Shown here piece after piece: positions 8,575-17,075 of a DNA stretch of 64,000 nt. The notes under the pieces are model-generated. The model worked only from the letters and a program-made list of their open reading frames with translations. It was not told the origin of the DNA and did no database searches. The stretch comes from Kordia sp965224175. GTDB taxonomy: Bacteria; Bacteroidota; Bacteroidia; Flavobacteriales; Flavobacteriaceae. Position 1 is the stretch's first letter. Every line of letters begins with the position of its first letter. A program made the position numbers and the translations under genes. Location: positions 3,534,001-3,598,000 of the forward strand of contig NZ_OZ245041.1 of the NCBI RefSeq assembly GCF_965224175.1. The letters run 5' to 3'.

Positions 8575-8806
8575 CCTTTTTTTAAATCGTGTATCTAACT
8601 AGTAAAATTGCTTATAAAAAAATGAGAATTTTAAACACATTTATTTACAATACACGAGAAAACGCTTCAGTTCCATTATTCGGGAATTGCAAGCTTGACG
8701 GTGGCTAGCTTCATTGTTAATTCTATTATTTAATAGAAAAATTTAATATTAACAATGAATTAGCTAGTAAAAGTGCTTCTTACCACAAGAAGCACTTTTA
8801 TTTTTC
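8575..8806 (+). ncRNA. Candidate structured small RNA of about 230 nt upstream of trhO
   Basis: The recA-trhO gap is 643 bases. A possible promoter (TTTG 8534-8537, GATTTTTG 8561-8568) points right. Downstream are nested stems: 8587-8594 with 8650-8657 (8 bp), inside it 8603-8609 with 8627-8633 (7 bp), then a hairpin at 8670-8687, a long bulged stem 8705-8722 with 8748-8767, and a perfect 13-bp terminator hairpin. The left arm of the terminator and its flank (8761-8780) are repeated at 8596-8615 with 17 of 20 bases identical. A 28-codon reading frame (8622-8708) lies within but has no support. It could be a 6S-like RNA, another sRNA or an attenuator leader. Confidence 0.5.
8768..8805 (+). terminator. 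Strong intrinsic terminator of the candidate ncRNA
   Basis: Perfect 13-bp stem TAAAAGTGCTTCT (8768-8780) with AGAAGCACTTTTA (8788-8800), 7-base loop TACCACA, followed by TTTTT. The T-run exists only on the plus-strand side, so it ends a rightward transcript although no annotated gene lies just upstream. Confidence 0.85.
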
Positions 8807-8984
8807 CCGTAGTTGCAGTAAAAACTATTTTCCGACTACTAAAAAGCCCTTTTTTCACCTTCGTTTTAGACTTTTTTGCAACAGTATTTCTTCCAAAAGA
8901 TGCTACAAGTCCGTATACTTTTTTCTTTTCTATCACATTCTAAAATTAAAAGTACTGCATTCAATTAAATAATATGCTGCAAAA

Positions 8985-9015
8985 TGTGTAAGCGTGTCAA
9001 TTATTGTGTAAGCGT
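8985..9015. repeat. Paired 11-bp direct repeat TGTGTAAGCGT upstream of trhO
   Basis: TGTGTAAGCGT occurs at 8985-8995 and again at 9005-9015, a 20-bp period (about two helical turns), 41 bases upstream of the predicted -7 box of trhO. This is the geometry of a dimeric regulator site. The remaining sequence between the ncRNA terminator and here (8806-8984) shows nothing I can name. Confidence 0.45.
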
Positions 9016-9055
9016 TATTTTTTTCGAGAAAATATCTTAGTTACACTAAAAAATG

Positions 9056-9063
9056 TATTTTTG
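9056..9063 (+). promoter_or_regulatory. trhO promoter -7 box (TATTTTTG)
   Basis: TATTTTTG matches TAnnTTTG exactly, 37 bases upstream of the trhO ATG. The -33 element is poor (TTAG about 20 bases further upstream). Confidence 0.5.
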
Positions 9064-9099
9064 CCGAAAATTTACTTTAAACTTAAAAATTGATATAGC

Positions 9100-10131
9100 A
9101 TGCAACTGTACAATAAATTAAGTGCTAAAGAAAGAGCCGAGCTAATTGAAAAAGCCGGAAAGGATCGTATGACCATATCTTTCTACAAGTACGCCAAAAT
9201 TGGAAATCCAGAAATTTTACGAAATCACTTATTCATTAACTGGGACACAATAGATGTCTTGGGTAGAATTTATGTATCTTATGAAGGTATCAATGCACAA
9301 CTTTCTGTGCCAGCTGAAAACTTCAACACATTCAAAGAACATTTAGATACGATAACTTTCTTGGAAAATGTACGCCTAAATGTGGCAATAGAACAAGATA
9401 ATATGTCTTTCTTAAAGCTAAAAGTAAAAGTGAGAGATAAGATTGTTGCTGATGGATTAAATGATGAAAGCTTTGATGTGACAAATAAAGGAGTACACGT
9501 TGCAGCAGAAAAATTTAATGAATTATTAGACGATAAAAACACAATTTTGGTGGATATGCGAAACCATTATGAAAGTGAAATTGGACATTTTCAAGGAGCA
9601 ATCACACCAGATGTAGATACTTTTAGAGAATCATTGCCTATCATAGAGGACGATTTATCTGAACATAAAGAAGATAAAAACTTAGTGATGTATTGTACAG
9701 GCGGAATTCGTTGCGAAAAAGCAAGTGCGTACTTCAAACACAAAGGTTTCAAAAAAGTATATCAACTTGAAGGCGGAATTATCAACTATGCACGTCAAGT
9801 AGAAGCGCAAAATCTAGAAAATAAATTCATTGGTAAAAACTTCGTATTCGATCATCGTCGTGGTGAGCGTATCTCAGAAGATATTATTGCAAACTGCCAT
9901 CAATGCGGAAATCCTTGCGATACACATGTAAACTGCGCCAATGAAGCTTGCCATTTGCTATTTATTCAATGTGAATCTTGTGCCGAAAAAATGAACGATT
10001 GCTGTTCTAATGACTGTAAAGAAATACACAGTTTACCAAAAGAAGTACAAAAAGAATTACGCAAAGGGAAAGTAGTAAGCAACAAAATTTTCAAAAAAGG
10101 AAGGTCGGAAGTACTCAAGTACAAAAAGTAG
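9100..10131 (+). CDS. trhO: Rhodanese-type tRNA uridine(34) 5-hydroxylase TrhO
   Basis: 343 residues. An N-terminal acylphosphatase-like domain (MTISFYKYAKI..INAQLSVP) is followed by a rhodanese domain with the active-site loop YCTGGIRCEK (catalytic Cys199). A C-terminal Cys-rich region (HQCGNPCDTHVNC..ACHLLFIQCESC..CCSNDC) probably binds metal. TrhO (YceA) proteins use O2 to make 5-hydroxyuridine at tRNA position 34. The ATG at 9100 gives the standard N-terminus. The gene stands alone, with possible operator repeats upstream. Confidence 0.93.
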   Translation: MQLYNKLSAKERAELIEKAGKDRMTISFYKYAKIGNPEILRNHLFINWDTIDVLGRIYVSYEGINAQLSVPAENFNTFKEHLDTITFLENVRLNVAIEQDNMSFLKLKVKVRDKIVADGLNDESFDVTNKGVHVAAEKFNELLDDKNTILVDMRNHYESEIGHFQGAITPDVDTFRESLPIIEDDLSEHKEDKNLVMYCTGGIRCEKASAYFKHKGFKKVYQLEGGIINYARQVEAQNLENKFIGKNFVFDHRRGERISEDIIANCHQCGNPCDTHVNCANEACHLLFIQCESCAEKMNDCCSNDCKEIHSLPKEVQKELRKGKVVSNKIFKKGRSEVLKYKK

Positions 10132-10230
10132 ATTTTCGATGCTACAGAAATAATCCTATCTTTACAACTTTAGAAAAAAGTACGAACCCTATATCTGCAT
10201 ACCCGAATCGCAGATTCTATATATAAAAAT

Positions 10231-11559
10231 ATGAGTTGTAACAGTTGTTCAACTGGTAAAGATGGTCAACCAAGAGGCTGCAAAAACAATGGTACTTGCG
10301 GTACTGATAGCTGTAACAAGCTAACAGTTTTCAATTGGTTATCAAATATGTCGCTACCTAGCAGTCAAAAACCTTTTGACTGTGTTGAGGTGCGCTTCAA
10401 AAATAGTAGAAAACATTTTTACAGAAATACAGAAAATTTATCACTTAGCATTGGAGACATTGTAGCTACAGAAGCATCTCCAGGACACGATGTCGGAATT
10501 GTAACACTTACAGGAGAATTGGTAAGAGTACAAATGAAGAAGAAAAAAATAGATCTAGCGAGTGAAGATGTTCGAAAAATATACCGAAAAGCATCTCAAA
10601 AAGATATCGATGTTTGGTCACGTTCTCGTGATAGAGAAGAAGAAATAAAAAAACGTTCTCGAGAATTAGCAATTGCATTAGGTCTTCAAATGAAAATCTC
10701 TGATGTAGAATTTCAAGGAGACGGATCTAAAGCTACTTTTTATTACACTGCCGAAGATCGTGTAGACTTTCGTCAGTTAATAAAAGACATGGCAAAAGCA
10801 TTTAGTATTCGTATTGAAATGCGCCAAATTGGTTTTCGTCAAGAAGCGGCTCGCTTAGGTGGAATAGGCTCTTGTGGTAGAGAATTATGTTGTTCTACTT
10901 GGTTAACAGATTTTCGTTCTGTAAATACGGCTGCGGCCAGATATCAGCAACTTTCACTGAATCCTCAAAAACTTGCAGGACAATGTGGAAAGTTAAAATG
11001 TTGTCTAAACTTCGAGTTAGATGCATATCTGGAAGCTTTGCAACAATTTCCAAAAAGTGATGTGAAACTTTACACGGAAAAAGGTACGGCAGTTTGCCAA
11101 AAAACCGATATCTTTAAAGGACATATTTGGTATGCGTACGAAGGCGAATGGATGAATTGGCATAAACTTACTACCGATCAAGCAAATGAAATTATCGCGA
11201 TGAACGCGAAAAAAGAAAAAGTAATAAGTCTAGAAGAATATGCACTAGAACTTATAGAAGAAGATACTAAAACAGACTTTGAAAACGTTGTAGGACAAGA
11301 CAGTCTTACGCGATTTGACAAGAAACCCACTCGAAACCGAAAAAGAAGAGGCGCTCAAAACAAGAAAAAGCGTAGGAACAACAACAATACTGGTAACAAA
11401 GCTACTGCAAAATCAGGAGGAAATACTAGGAAAGGCAATAATCAAAATGCCAAGAAAAGTAACAATCCAAATGCAAAAAATAGCAACAATGCCAAAAAGA
11501 ACACTAACAAAAATAATAACAGACGTAAAAAACCTAACAAAAATGCAAAGTCCAACTAA
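10231..11559 (+). CDS. ricT: PSP1-domain protein RicT (YaaT-like)
   Basis: 442 residues. The N-terminus is Cys-rich (MSCNSCSTGKDG..GCKNNGTCGTDSC), followed by the PSP1 domain with the conserved Cys motifs GSCGRELCC and GQCGKLKCCLNFE. In Bacillus, RicT with RicA and RicF binds Fe-S clusters and affects RNase Y; in Flavobacteriaceae the gene sits next to gldH, as here. The last 70 residues are a Lys/Asn/Arg-rich low-complexity tail that probably binds RNA or is disordered. The 3' end overlaps gldH by 17 bases, so translation is coupled. Confidence 0.9.
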   Translation: MSCNSCSTGKDGQPRGCKNNGTCGTDSCNKLTVFNWLSNMSLPSSQKPFDCVEVRFKNSRKHFYRNTENLSLSIGDIVATEASPGHDVGIVTLTGELVRVQMKKKKIDLASEDVRKIYRKASQKDIDVWSRSRDREEEIKKRSRELAIALGLQMKISDVEFQGDGSKATFYYTAEDRVDFRQLIKDMAKAFSIRIEMRQIGFRQEAARLGGIGSCGRELCCSTWLTDFRSVNTAAARYQQLSLNPQKLAGQCGKLKCCLNFELDAYLEALQQFPKSDVKLYTEKGTAVCQKTDIFKGHIWYAYEGEWMNWHKLTTDQANEIIAMNAKKEKVISLEEYALELIEEDTKTDFENVVGQDSLTRFDKKPTRNRKRRGAQNKKKRRNNNNTGNKATAKSGGNTRKGNNQNAKKSNNPNAKNSNNAKKNTNKNNNRRKKPNKNAKSN

Positions 11560-12031
11560 GATCGCATTTTTCATCTGTATTATTAGTACGTTTCTACTAA
11601 CTTCTTGTGACGGTAATCGTGTTTTTGACGAATATACTTCCGTAGGAAAAACTTGGGATAAAGACACCGCGCTAATTTTTAAATTTCAACAGCCAGACAG
11701 CATAAACAGTTACAATCTGTTTATGAATGTGAGAAACACAAACGAATATGAATATCGAAACCTGTTTCTCATTGTCAACATGAACTTTCCAAATGGAAAT
11801 GTTGTTACAGATACGCTAGAGTATAATATGGCAGCACCAAATGGAGAATGGCTTGGTAAAGGTACATCCATCAAAGAAAGTAAACTTTGGTACAAAGAAG
11901 ATGTACGCTTTCCATACAAAGGAACGTATGAAGTAAGTATACAACAAGCCATGCGTAAAATTAATGAACCAAAAGGAATCCAAAGCTTAAAGGGAATCTC
12001 AGAGGTTGGCTTTAGAATCGAAAAAAAATAG
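11543..12031 (+). CDS. gldH: Gliding motility lipoprotein GldH
   Basis: 162 residues from the ATG at 11543; the frame is open further upstream but those codons overlap ricT and lack homology, while ATG 11543 gives a clean lipoprotein signal (KIAFFICIISTFLLTSC, lipobox Cys22). The mature part starts DGNRVFDEYTSVGKTWDKD and ends in FRIEKK, like GldH. GldH is an outer-membrane-associated lipoprotein needed for gliding in Flavobacterium. Position between ricT and a PBP1A-type gene matches the conserved flavobacterial order. Confidence 0.9.
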   Translation: MQSPTKIAFFICIISTFLLTSCDGNRVFDEYTSVGKTWDKDTALIFKFQQPDSINSYNLFMNVRNTNEYEYRNLFLIVNMNFPNGNVVTDTLEYNMAAPNGEWLGKGTSIKESKLWYKEDVRFPYKGTYEVSIQQAMRKINEPKGIQSLKGISEVGFRIEKK

Positions 12032-12049
12032 TACAAACAACGTATTGAA

Positions 12050-14404
12050 ATGGCAAAAAAGCAAGTCAAAAAGAAACAAGAAAAACCTACTTCTTTTAAA
12101 AAATACATCAAGTGGTTTTGGATGGTATTTGGAGGCGGAATCGCAAGTATACTCTTATTATTTTTACTAGCATCGTGGGGAGCTTTAGGAGAAATGCCTT
12201 CTTTTGAATTTTTAGAAAATCCGCAAACAAACTTAGCAAGTCAAGTAATATCCGCTGACGGAAAAACATTAGGTAAATATTACCTAAACGACAACAGAAC
12301 TCCTGTTGATTATAAAGAATTACCAAAAGATTTAGTAAATGCATTAATTGCCACAGAAGATGTACGTTTTCACGATCATTCTGGAATTGATGTGCGCGGA
12401 ACTGTCAGAGCGTTTGCGTTTTTAGGAAGCAAAGGTGGTGCCAGTACCATTTCTCAACAATTAGCACGACAACTTTTTGTAGGTGAAGGTTCAAAAAATC
12501 TTCCAGAGCGTCTCATCCAAAAAATAAAAGAATGGGTAATTGCTACACGTTTAGAACGTCAATATACTAAAGAAGAGATTGTTGCCATGTATTTCAATAT
12601 CTATGACTATGGAAATAATGCGGATGGAATTCGCTCTGCAGCAAGAATCTACTTTGGAAAAGAACCACAAGAGTTAAAAATGGAAGAATCGGCAATGTTA
12701 GTCGGAATGTTTAAAAACTCTTCATTATACAATCCTAGAAGAAATCCAGAAGGCGTAAAAAATAGAAGGAATGTTGTATTGGCGCAGATGTACAAATACG
12801 AATACATTGATGAAAAAGTAAAAGATTCGCTACAAAAATTACCTTTAGGTTTAGACTACAATCCAGAATCGCACAATGAAGGTTCAGGAACTTACTTTAG
12901 AGAACACTTAAAAGGATTTCTAAAAAAATGGGTAAAAGAAAACCCAAAAGAAAACGGAGAAAAGTACAATATCTACCTTGATGGATTAAAAATATATACT
13001 ACGATTGATTCGCGCATGCAAAAATATGCGGAGGAAGCTGTAGAATCACACATGAAAAATCTGCAAGCAGAGTTTTATCATCAAAACACTAAAAAACGTA
13101 ACAAAAATGCGCCATTTGCGCTAGATGTTGAGAAAGGTGTAATTGATTATGTGATGAACAAAGCAATTGAAAACTCAGAGCGTTGGAAAATTATGAAAAA
13201 AGAAGGGAAATCTGAAAAAGAAATCCTCGCTTCATTTGATAAAAAAACACGAATGACGCTATTTTCATGGAAACACAAAAACAATCGTGTTGATACCATC
13301 ATGACGCCACGTGATTCTATTTTATATTCAAAATTCTTTTTACGTGCAAGTTTCATGTCAATAGAACCTCAATCAGGACAAGTAAAAGCTTGGGTAGGAG
13401 GAATCAATTACAGAAACTTTAAGTATGATATGGTAAAGCAAGGAGCACGCCAAATAGGTTCTACTTTTAAGCCTTTTGTATATGCAACGGCTATCGATCA
13501 ATTGCATTTATCTCCATGTGATTCTATGCCAAATGGTCCTTTCTGTATAGAAGAAGGAAAATATGGATTGCTAGAATCTTGGTGCCCAAAAAATTCTGAT
13601 GGAAAATACGAAGGTATGCGAACGCTTAAAGGAGCATTAGCAAACTCTGTAAATACAGTAACTGCACGCTTAATGGACAAAGTTGGTCCTGTAAACGTTC
13701 GATCTTTAGCGCAACGATTAGGTGTAGAATCTGAAATGCCTGAAGTACCTTCAATTGCTTTAGGAACACCAGATATTACTTTATACGAAATGCTTGGTGC
13801 ATATGGAACCTTTGTGAATAAAGGAGTTTATGTAAAACCTGTTACTGTTACTCGTATTGAAGACAAAAATGGAACTATACTTTACGAATTTGTGCCAGAG
13901 ACCAAAGATGTATTAAGTGAAGAAGTCGCGTATACAGTTGTAAATCTGATGGAAGGTGTAACGCAAAGCGGTTCAGGAAGAAGACTTCGTCACAAAGGAG
14001 CTAACAAATGGAATAAACTGTATGATGAAATCATGACAGGATATCCGTACGAATTCAAAAATCCAATTGCTGGAAAAACAGGAACTACTCAAAACAACAG
14101 TGATGGTTGGTTTATTGGAATGGTGCCTAATCTTATCTCAGGAGCTTGGGTTGGAGGAGAAGATCGTCAAATTCATTTTGCCAGAACAAAATACGGACAA
14201 GGAGCATCGATGGCATTGCCAATTTGGGCAGTATTCATGAAAAAATGTTATGCAGACAAATCGTTATCAATCTCAGATGGTAAATTTCCTAAGCCGGAAG
14301 AAGAAATGACTATTAATGTTGATTGCTCTAAAACATCTAAAAAAGACGACGATTCTGGGAAAGATCCAGATGAAGAAGAGAAATTAGATGGAATAGACTT
14401 TTAA
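12050..14404 (+). CDS. Bifunctional penicillin-binding protein 1A-type (glycosyltransferase/transpeptidase)
   Basis: 784 residues. A basic N-terminus and one membrane helix (about residues 23-45) precede the GT51 glycosyltransferase domain, with catalytic EDVRFHDHSGID and GGASTISQQLARQL. The transpeptidase domain has SxxK as GSTFKPF near residue 470, SxN as ANSVNT, and KTG as AGKTGTT near residue 676. It polymerises and cross-links peptidoglycan in the periplasm. The gene starts 18 bases after gldH and is probably in the same operon. The acidic C-terminal tail (DDDSGKDPDEEEKLDG) is unassigned. Confidence 0.96.
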   Translation: MAKKQVKKKQEKPTSFKKYIKWFWMVFGGGIASILLLFLLASWGALGEMPSFEFLENPQTNLASQVISADGKTLGKYYLNDNRTPVDYKELPKDLVNALIATEDVRFHDHSGIDVRGTVRAFAFLGSKGGASTISQQLARQLFVGEGSKNLPERLIQKIKEWVIATRLERQYTKEEIVAMYFNIYDYGNNADGIRSAARIYFGKEPQELKMEESAMLVGMFKNSSLYNPRRNPEGVKNRRNVVLAQMYKYEYIDEKVKDSLQKLPLGLDYNPESHNEGSGTYFREHLKGFLKKWVKENPKENGEKYNIYLDGLKIYTTIDSRMQKYAEEAVESHMKNLQAEFYHQNTKKRNKNAPFALDVEKGVIDYVMNKAIENSERWKIMKKEGKSEKEILASFDKKTRMTLFSWKHKNNRVDTIMTPRDSILYSKFFLRASFMSIEPQSGQVKAWVGGINYRNFKYDMVKQGARQIGSTFKPFVYATAIDQLHLSPCDSMPNGPFCIEEGKYGLLESWCPKNSDGKYEGMRTLKGALANSVNTVTARLMDKVGPVNVRSLAQRLGVESEMPEVPSIALGTPDITLYEMLGAYGTFVNKGVYVKPVTVTRIEDKNGTILYEFVPETKDVLSEEVAYTVVNLMEGVTQSGSGRRLRHKGANKWNKLYDEIMTGYPYEFKNPIAGKTGTTQNNSDGWFIGMVPNLISGAWVGGEDRQIHFARTKYGQGASMALPIWAVFMKKCYADKSLSISDGKFPKPEEEMTINVDCSKTSKKDDDSGKDPDEEEKLDGIDF

Positions 14405-14478
14405 TTCACCTTAAATTATTCTGAAAAACAGGAAACATCTTTTGAAAATTTCGTAATTTTCAATCAAAATATTGATTG

Positions 14479-15177
14479 ATGATTAATAAAAAGATAGATA
14501 CTGTACAACAAGCCGTAGCTGGTGTTCAAGATAATATGACACTCATGCTTGGTGGCTTTGGTTTATGCGGAATTCCTGAAAATGCAATTGCCGAATTAGT
14601 AAAACTTGGCGTTACAAATCTTACCTGTATATCAAATAATGCAGGTGTAGACGATTTTGGACTCGGATTATTATTACAAGGACGTCAAATCAAAAAAATG
14701 ATTTCTTCCTATGTAGGTGAAAATGACGAGTTTGAACGTCAAATGTTATCAGGAGAATTAGAAGTAGAATTAACTCCACAAGGAACATTAGCTGAAAAAT
14801 GTAGAGCGGCACAAGCAGGATTTCCAGCATTTTATACACCAGCAGGTTATGGAACCGAAGTTGCTGAAGGAAAAGAATCAAGAGAGTTTAATGGAAAAAT
14901 GTACATCCTAGAAAAGGCGTACGAAGCAGATTTCGCTTTTGTAAAGGCTTGGAAAGGTGATGCAGCCGGAAATTTAGTCTTTAAAGGAACTGCCAGAAAC
15001 TTTAATCCATGCATGTGTGGCGCAGCAAAAATTACTGTAGCTGAGGTTGAAGAATTAGTGCCTGTTGGAGAATTAGATCCAAATCAAATTCATATTCCAG
15101 GCATTTTTGTACAACGAATTTTCCAAGGAGAAACATTTGAAAAACGAATTGAACAGCGTACGGTGAGAACTCGTTAA
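14479..15177 (+). CDS. scoA: 3-oxoacid CoA-transferase subunit A
   Basis: 232 residues from the ATG at 14479; an in-frame TTG lies directly before it. The start MINKKIDTVQQAVAGVQDNM and the glycine-rich LMLGGFGLCGIPENAI loop are typical of the CoA-transferase alpha subunit. With subunit B it moves CoA from succinyl-CoA to acetoacetate in ketone-body or branched-chain catabolism. The subunits are usually adjacent, but here 439 bases and an unrelated small gene separate them. Confidence 0.93.
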   Translation: MINKKIDTVQQAVAGVQDNMTLMLGGFGLCGIPENAIAELVKLGVTNLTCISNNAGVDDFGLGLLLQGRQIKKMISSYVGENDEFERQMLSGELEVELTPQGTLAEKCRAAQAGFPAFYTPAGYGTEVAEGKESREFNGKMYILEKAYEADFAFVKAWKGDAAGNLVFKGTARNFNPCMCGAAKITVAEVEELVPVGELDPNQIHIPGIFVQRIFQGETFEKRIEQRTVRTR

Positions 15178-15232
15178 TTATTTAATTAAACAATTATTCA
15201 ATATACCAGTGTAATAATTTGTTGTATACATA

Positions 15233-15574
15233 ATGAAAAATGTTGTTGTTGAAAAATCTATAGAAGTAGCACTTTTAATAATTGAATATTGTGAGAAACT
15301 AGAAGGAAATAAAAAGTTTGTTATTGCAAAACAATTATTGAAATCGGGAACAAGTATTGGTGCAAACATACATGAAGCTCAAAATGCAGAAAGTAAAGCA
15401 GATTTTATTCACAAAATAAAAATTGCGGCAAAAGAATTAGAAGAAACTAAATACTGGCTGGTTCTTTGTGAAAAATCAAGAAATTATCCAACGAATACAG
15501 TATTAACACAAAAAGTAAAAGAGTTAGGATTAATTTTATATAAAATACTTAGCACAAGTATCAAAAAGAAATAA
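15233..15574 (+). CDS. Four-helix-bundle protein of the S23/IVS family
   Basis: 113 residues, all helical. SGTSIGANIHEAQNAESKADF is the signature of the S23 (23S rRNA intervening-sequence) family, which also includes the Avd accessory proteins of diversity-generating retroelements. The ATG at 15233 gives the usual length. Its role is unknown in most genomes. It sits between scoA and scoB in the same direction with AT-rich flanks; two imperfect copies of AATTGRTACATTA (15573-15585 and 15598-15610) lie just downstream. No reverse transcriptase or rRNA is nearby. Confidence 0.85.
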   Translation: MKNVVVEKSIEVALLIIEYCEKLEGNKKFVIAKQLLKSGTSIGANIHEAQNAESKADFIHKIKIAAKELEETKYWLVLCEKSRNYPTNTVLTQKVKELGLILYKILSTSIKKK

Positions 15575-15616
15575 TTGGTACATTAATAAATCAAAAAAAT
15601 TGATACATTAGAAGAG

Positions 15617-16273
15617 ATGTTAGATAAAAATGGAATTGCTAAACGTATAGCAAAAGAAGTAAAAGACGGTTACTATGTAAACTTAGGAATTGGAATACCT
15701 ACATTAGTTGCCAACTTTGTTAGAGATGATATAGAAGTAGAATTTCAAAGTGAAAATGGAGTTTTAGGAATGGGACCTTTTCCTTTTGATGGAGAAGAAG
15801 ATGCTGATATCATTAATGCTGGAAAACAAACTATTACCACTTTGCCAGGCGCAAGCTTTTTCGATTCGGCAACGAGTTTTTCAATGATAAGAGGAAAACA
15901 TGTAGATCTTACCATACTAGGAGCAATGGAAGTTGCTGAAAATGGAGATATTGCTAACTGGAAAATACCTGGTAAAATGGTAAAAGGAATGGGTGGCGCT
16001 ATGGATTTAGTCGCTTCCGCAGAAAATATAATCGTAGCAATGATGCATACCAACAAACGAGGTGCTTCTAAACTACTCAAAAAATGTTCTTTACCACTTA
16101 CAGGTGTTGGTTGTGTAAAAAAGATCGTAACCAATCTTGCTGTTTTAGAAGTGACTACAGACGGATTTAAACTCTTAGAAAGAGCTCCAGGTATTTCGGT
16201 AGAAGAAATAAAACAAGCTACAGAAGGTAACTTAATCATAGAAGGAGACATTCCAGAAATGAATCTTGCCTAG
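15617..16273 (+). CDS. scoB: 3-oxoacid CoA-transferase subunit B
   Basis: 218 residues. GYYVNLGIGIPTLVANFV and EFQSENGVLGMGPFP are hallmarks of the beta subunit; the Glu of SENG is the catalytic residue that forms the glutamyl-CoA ester. The C-terminus ends GDIPEMNLA, typical of the family. Its last ~60 codons and terminator are found again, decayed, at 16803-17048. It works with the subunit A gene at 14479. Confidence 0.95.
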   Translation: MLDKNGIAKRIAKEVKDGYYVNLGIGIPTLVANFVRDDIEVEFQSENGVLGMGPFPFDGEEDADIINAGKQTITTLPGASFFDSATSFSMIRGKHVDLTILGAMEVAENGDIANWKIPGKMVKGMGGAMDLVASAENIIVAMMHTNKRGASKLLKKCSLPLTGVGCVKKIVTNLAVLEVTTDGFKLLERAPGISVEEIKQATEGNLIIEGDIPEMNLA

Positions 16274-16300
16274 TAAAAATACATACTATCATTACATAAC

Positions 16301-16333
16301 AAAACTCCTAAACAAAATACGTTTAGGAGTTTT
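16301..16333. terminator. scoB terminator (bidirectional)
   Basis: Perfect 13-bp stem AAAACTCCTAAAC (16301-16313) and GTTTAGGAGTTTT (16321-16333) with a T-run after it and an A-run before it. It can also end the minus-strand precursor gene at 16414-16638. A near-identical copy lies at 17014-17048. Confidence 0.85.
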
Positions 16334-16413
16334 TTATGTAATTATTATATTGTTTTGAAAAACCATGTAGCCGTTTGAAAATCAACCACTTAGTTTACAT
16401 AGAACAGCATGAA

Positions 16414-16638
16414 TTAATTACACTTAGTTCCTGGCTGTTTTGATGTGTTTGTGAATGTTTTTATAGGAGTAGTATCGTCATTACAAGTTCCGTGAGGGAT
16501 TTGTGATCTACATGAATTGCAGTCCGAAGGTCCTTCTTCTGTTTCTCCAAATGCTGGACGATTTCCTGCATTAATGACTTGTAAATTAGAAATAGACTTT
16601 TTGTTTAACTCTAATGATTTAAGATTCTTTTTTTTCAT
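16414..16638 (-). CDS. Lanthipeptide-like precursor peptide A
   Basis: 74 residues. The leader MKKKNLKSLELNKKSISNLQ matches the Bacteroidota class I lanthipeptide-type leader (Leu/Asn/Lys pattern ending before a small-residue site, INAG). The presumed core is rich in Cys, Ser and Thr: CNSCRSQ, GTCNDDTTPI, TFTNTSKQPGTKCN. A paralog lies at 17076 with the same core block. No lanthionine synthetase or exporter is nearby, so the maturation enzymes would be encoded elsewhere. The start codon follows an A-rich stretch. The product class is inferred from the leader only. Confidence 0.7.
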   Translation of the reverse strand: MKKKNLKSLELNKKSISNLQVINAGNRPAFGETEEGPSDCNSCRSQIPHGTCNDDTTPIKTFTNTSKQPGTKCN

Positions 16639-16802
16639 TTTTTTTTAAATTAAAATTTAACTAAAAATATGTCTAAAATTTTAGGCAAGCAAAATTTCGA
16701 TCATAAAATATTGCGACTAAATAGTTAATTTTACTTGTTTTTTGTAGGTATAATAGTTAAAAAATTACAAAAAAATAAACTCAAGACTTTTAAAACAATA
16801 TA

Positions 16803-16986
16803 AAATGCCCATTACTGTTTTGGGTTGTGTCAAAAAAATGTAACGAATCTGATTGTTTTAGAAATTACACCAAAAGGATTCCAACTGCTTGAAAGAGCTC
16901 CAGGTATTTCAGTAGAAGAAATAAAACAAGTTACAGAAGGTAACTTAATCATAGAAGGAGACATCCCAGAAATGAATCTTGCCTAG
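16803..16986 (+). pseudogene. Decayed 3' fragment of a scoB copy
   Basis: This stretch aligns with the last ~60 codons of scoB (16093-16273). The final 110 bases are nearly identical, including ERAPGISVEEIKQ and GNLIIEGDIPEMNLA, and the stop is at the same place. Upstream it is more diverged (ITPKGFQLLERAP for VTTDGFKLLERAP), and one base is missing near 16840, which breaks the frame. No start or 5' part is present. It lies between two precursor genes with a copy of the scoB terminator behind it, so it marks an old block duplication. The rest of the 16639-17075 gap shows only AT-rich sequence. Confidence 0.85.
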
Positions 16987-17013
16987 TAAAAATACATATT
17001 ATCATTACATAAC

Positions 17014-17048
17014 AAAACTCCTAAACAAGTTCCGTTTAGGAGTTTTTT
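17014..17048. terminator. Duplicated copy of the scoB terminator
   Basis: AAAACTCCTAAAC (17014-17026) and GTTTAGGAGTTTTTT (17034-17048), the same stem as at 16301-16333 with a different 7-base loop. It now serves the minus-strand precursor B gene. Confidence 0.85.
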
Positions 17049-17075
17049 CTTCAACAATTTTAAACACCAAACAAA

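Noticed and set aside
8622..8708. A 28-codon reading frame (MRILNTFIYNTRENAS...) within the recA-trhO gap.
   Set aside because: It overlaps several strong RNA stems, has no homolog I recognise and no visible ribosome site; a structured RNA explains the region better. Not annotated as a gene.
14479..15610. Insertion sequence between scoA and scoB.
   Set aside because: No transposase or terminal inverted repeats; only a small four-helix gene and short imperfect repeats on one side.
15745..16251. 168-codon minus-strand frame opposite scoB.
   Set aside because: scoB is a clear conserved enzyme over the same bases; the antisense product has no recognisable feature.
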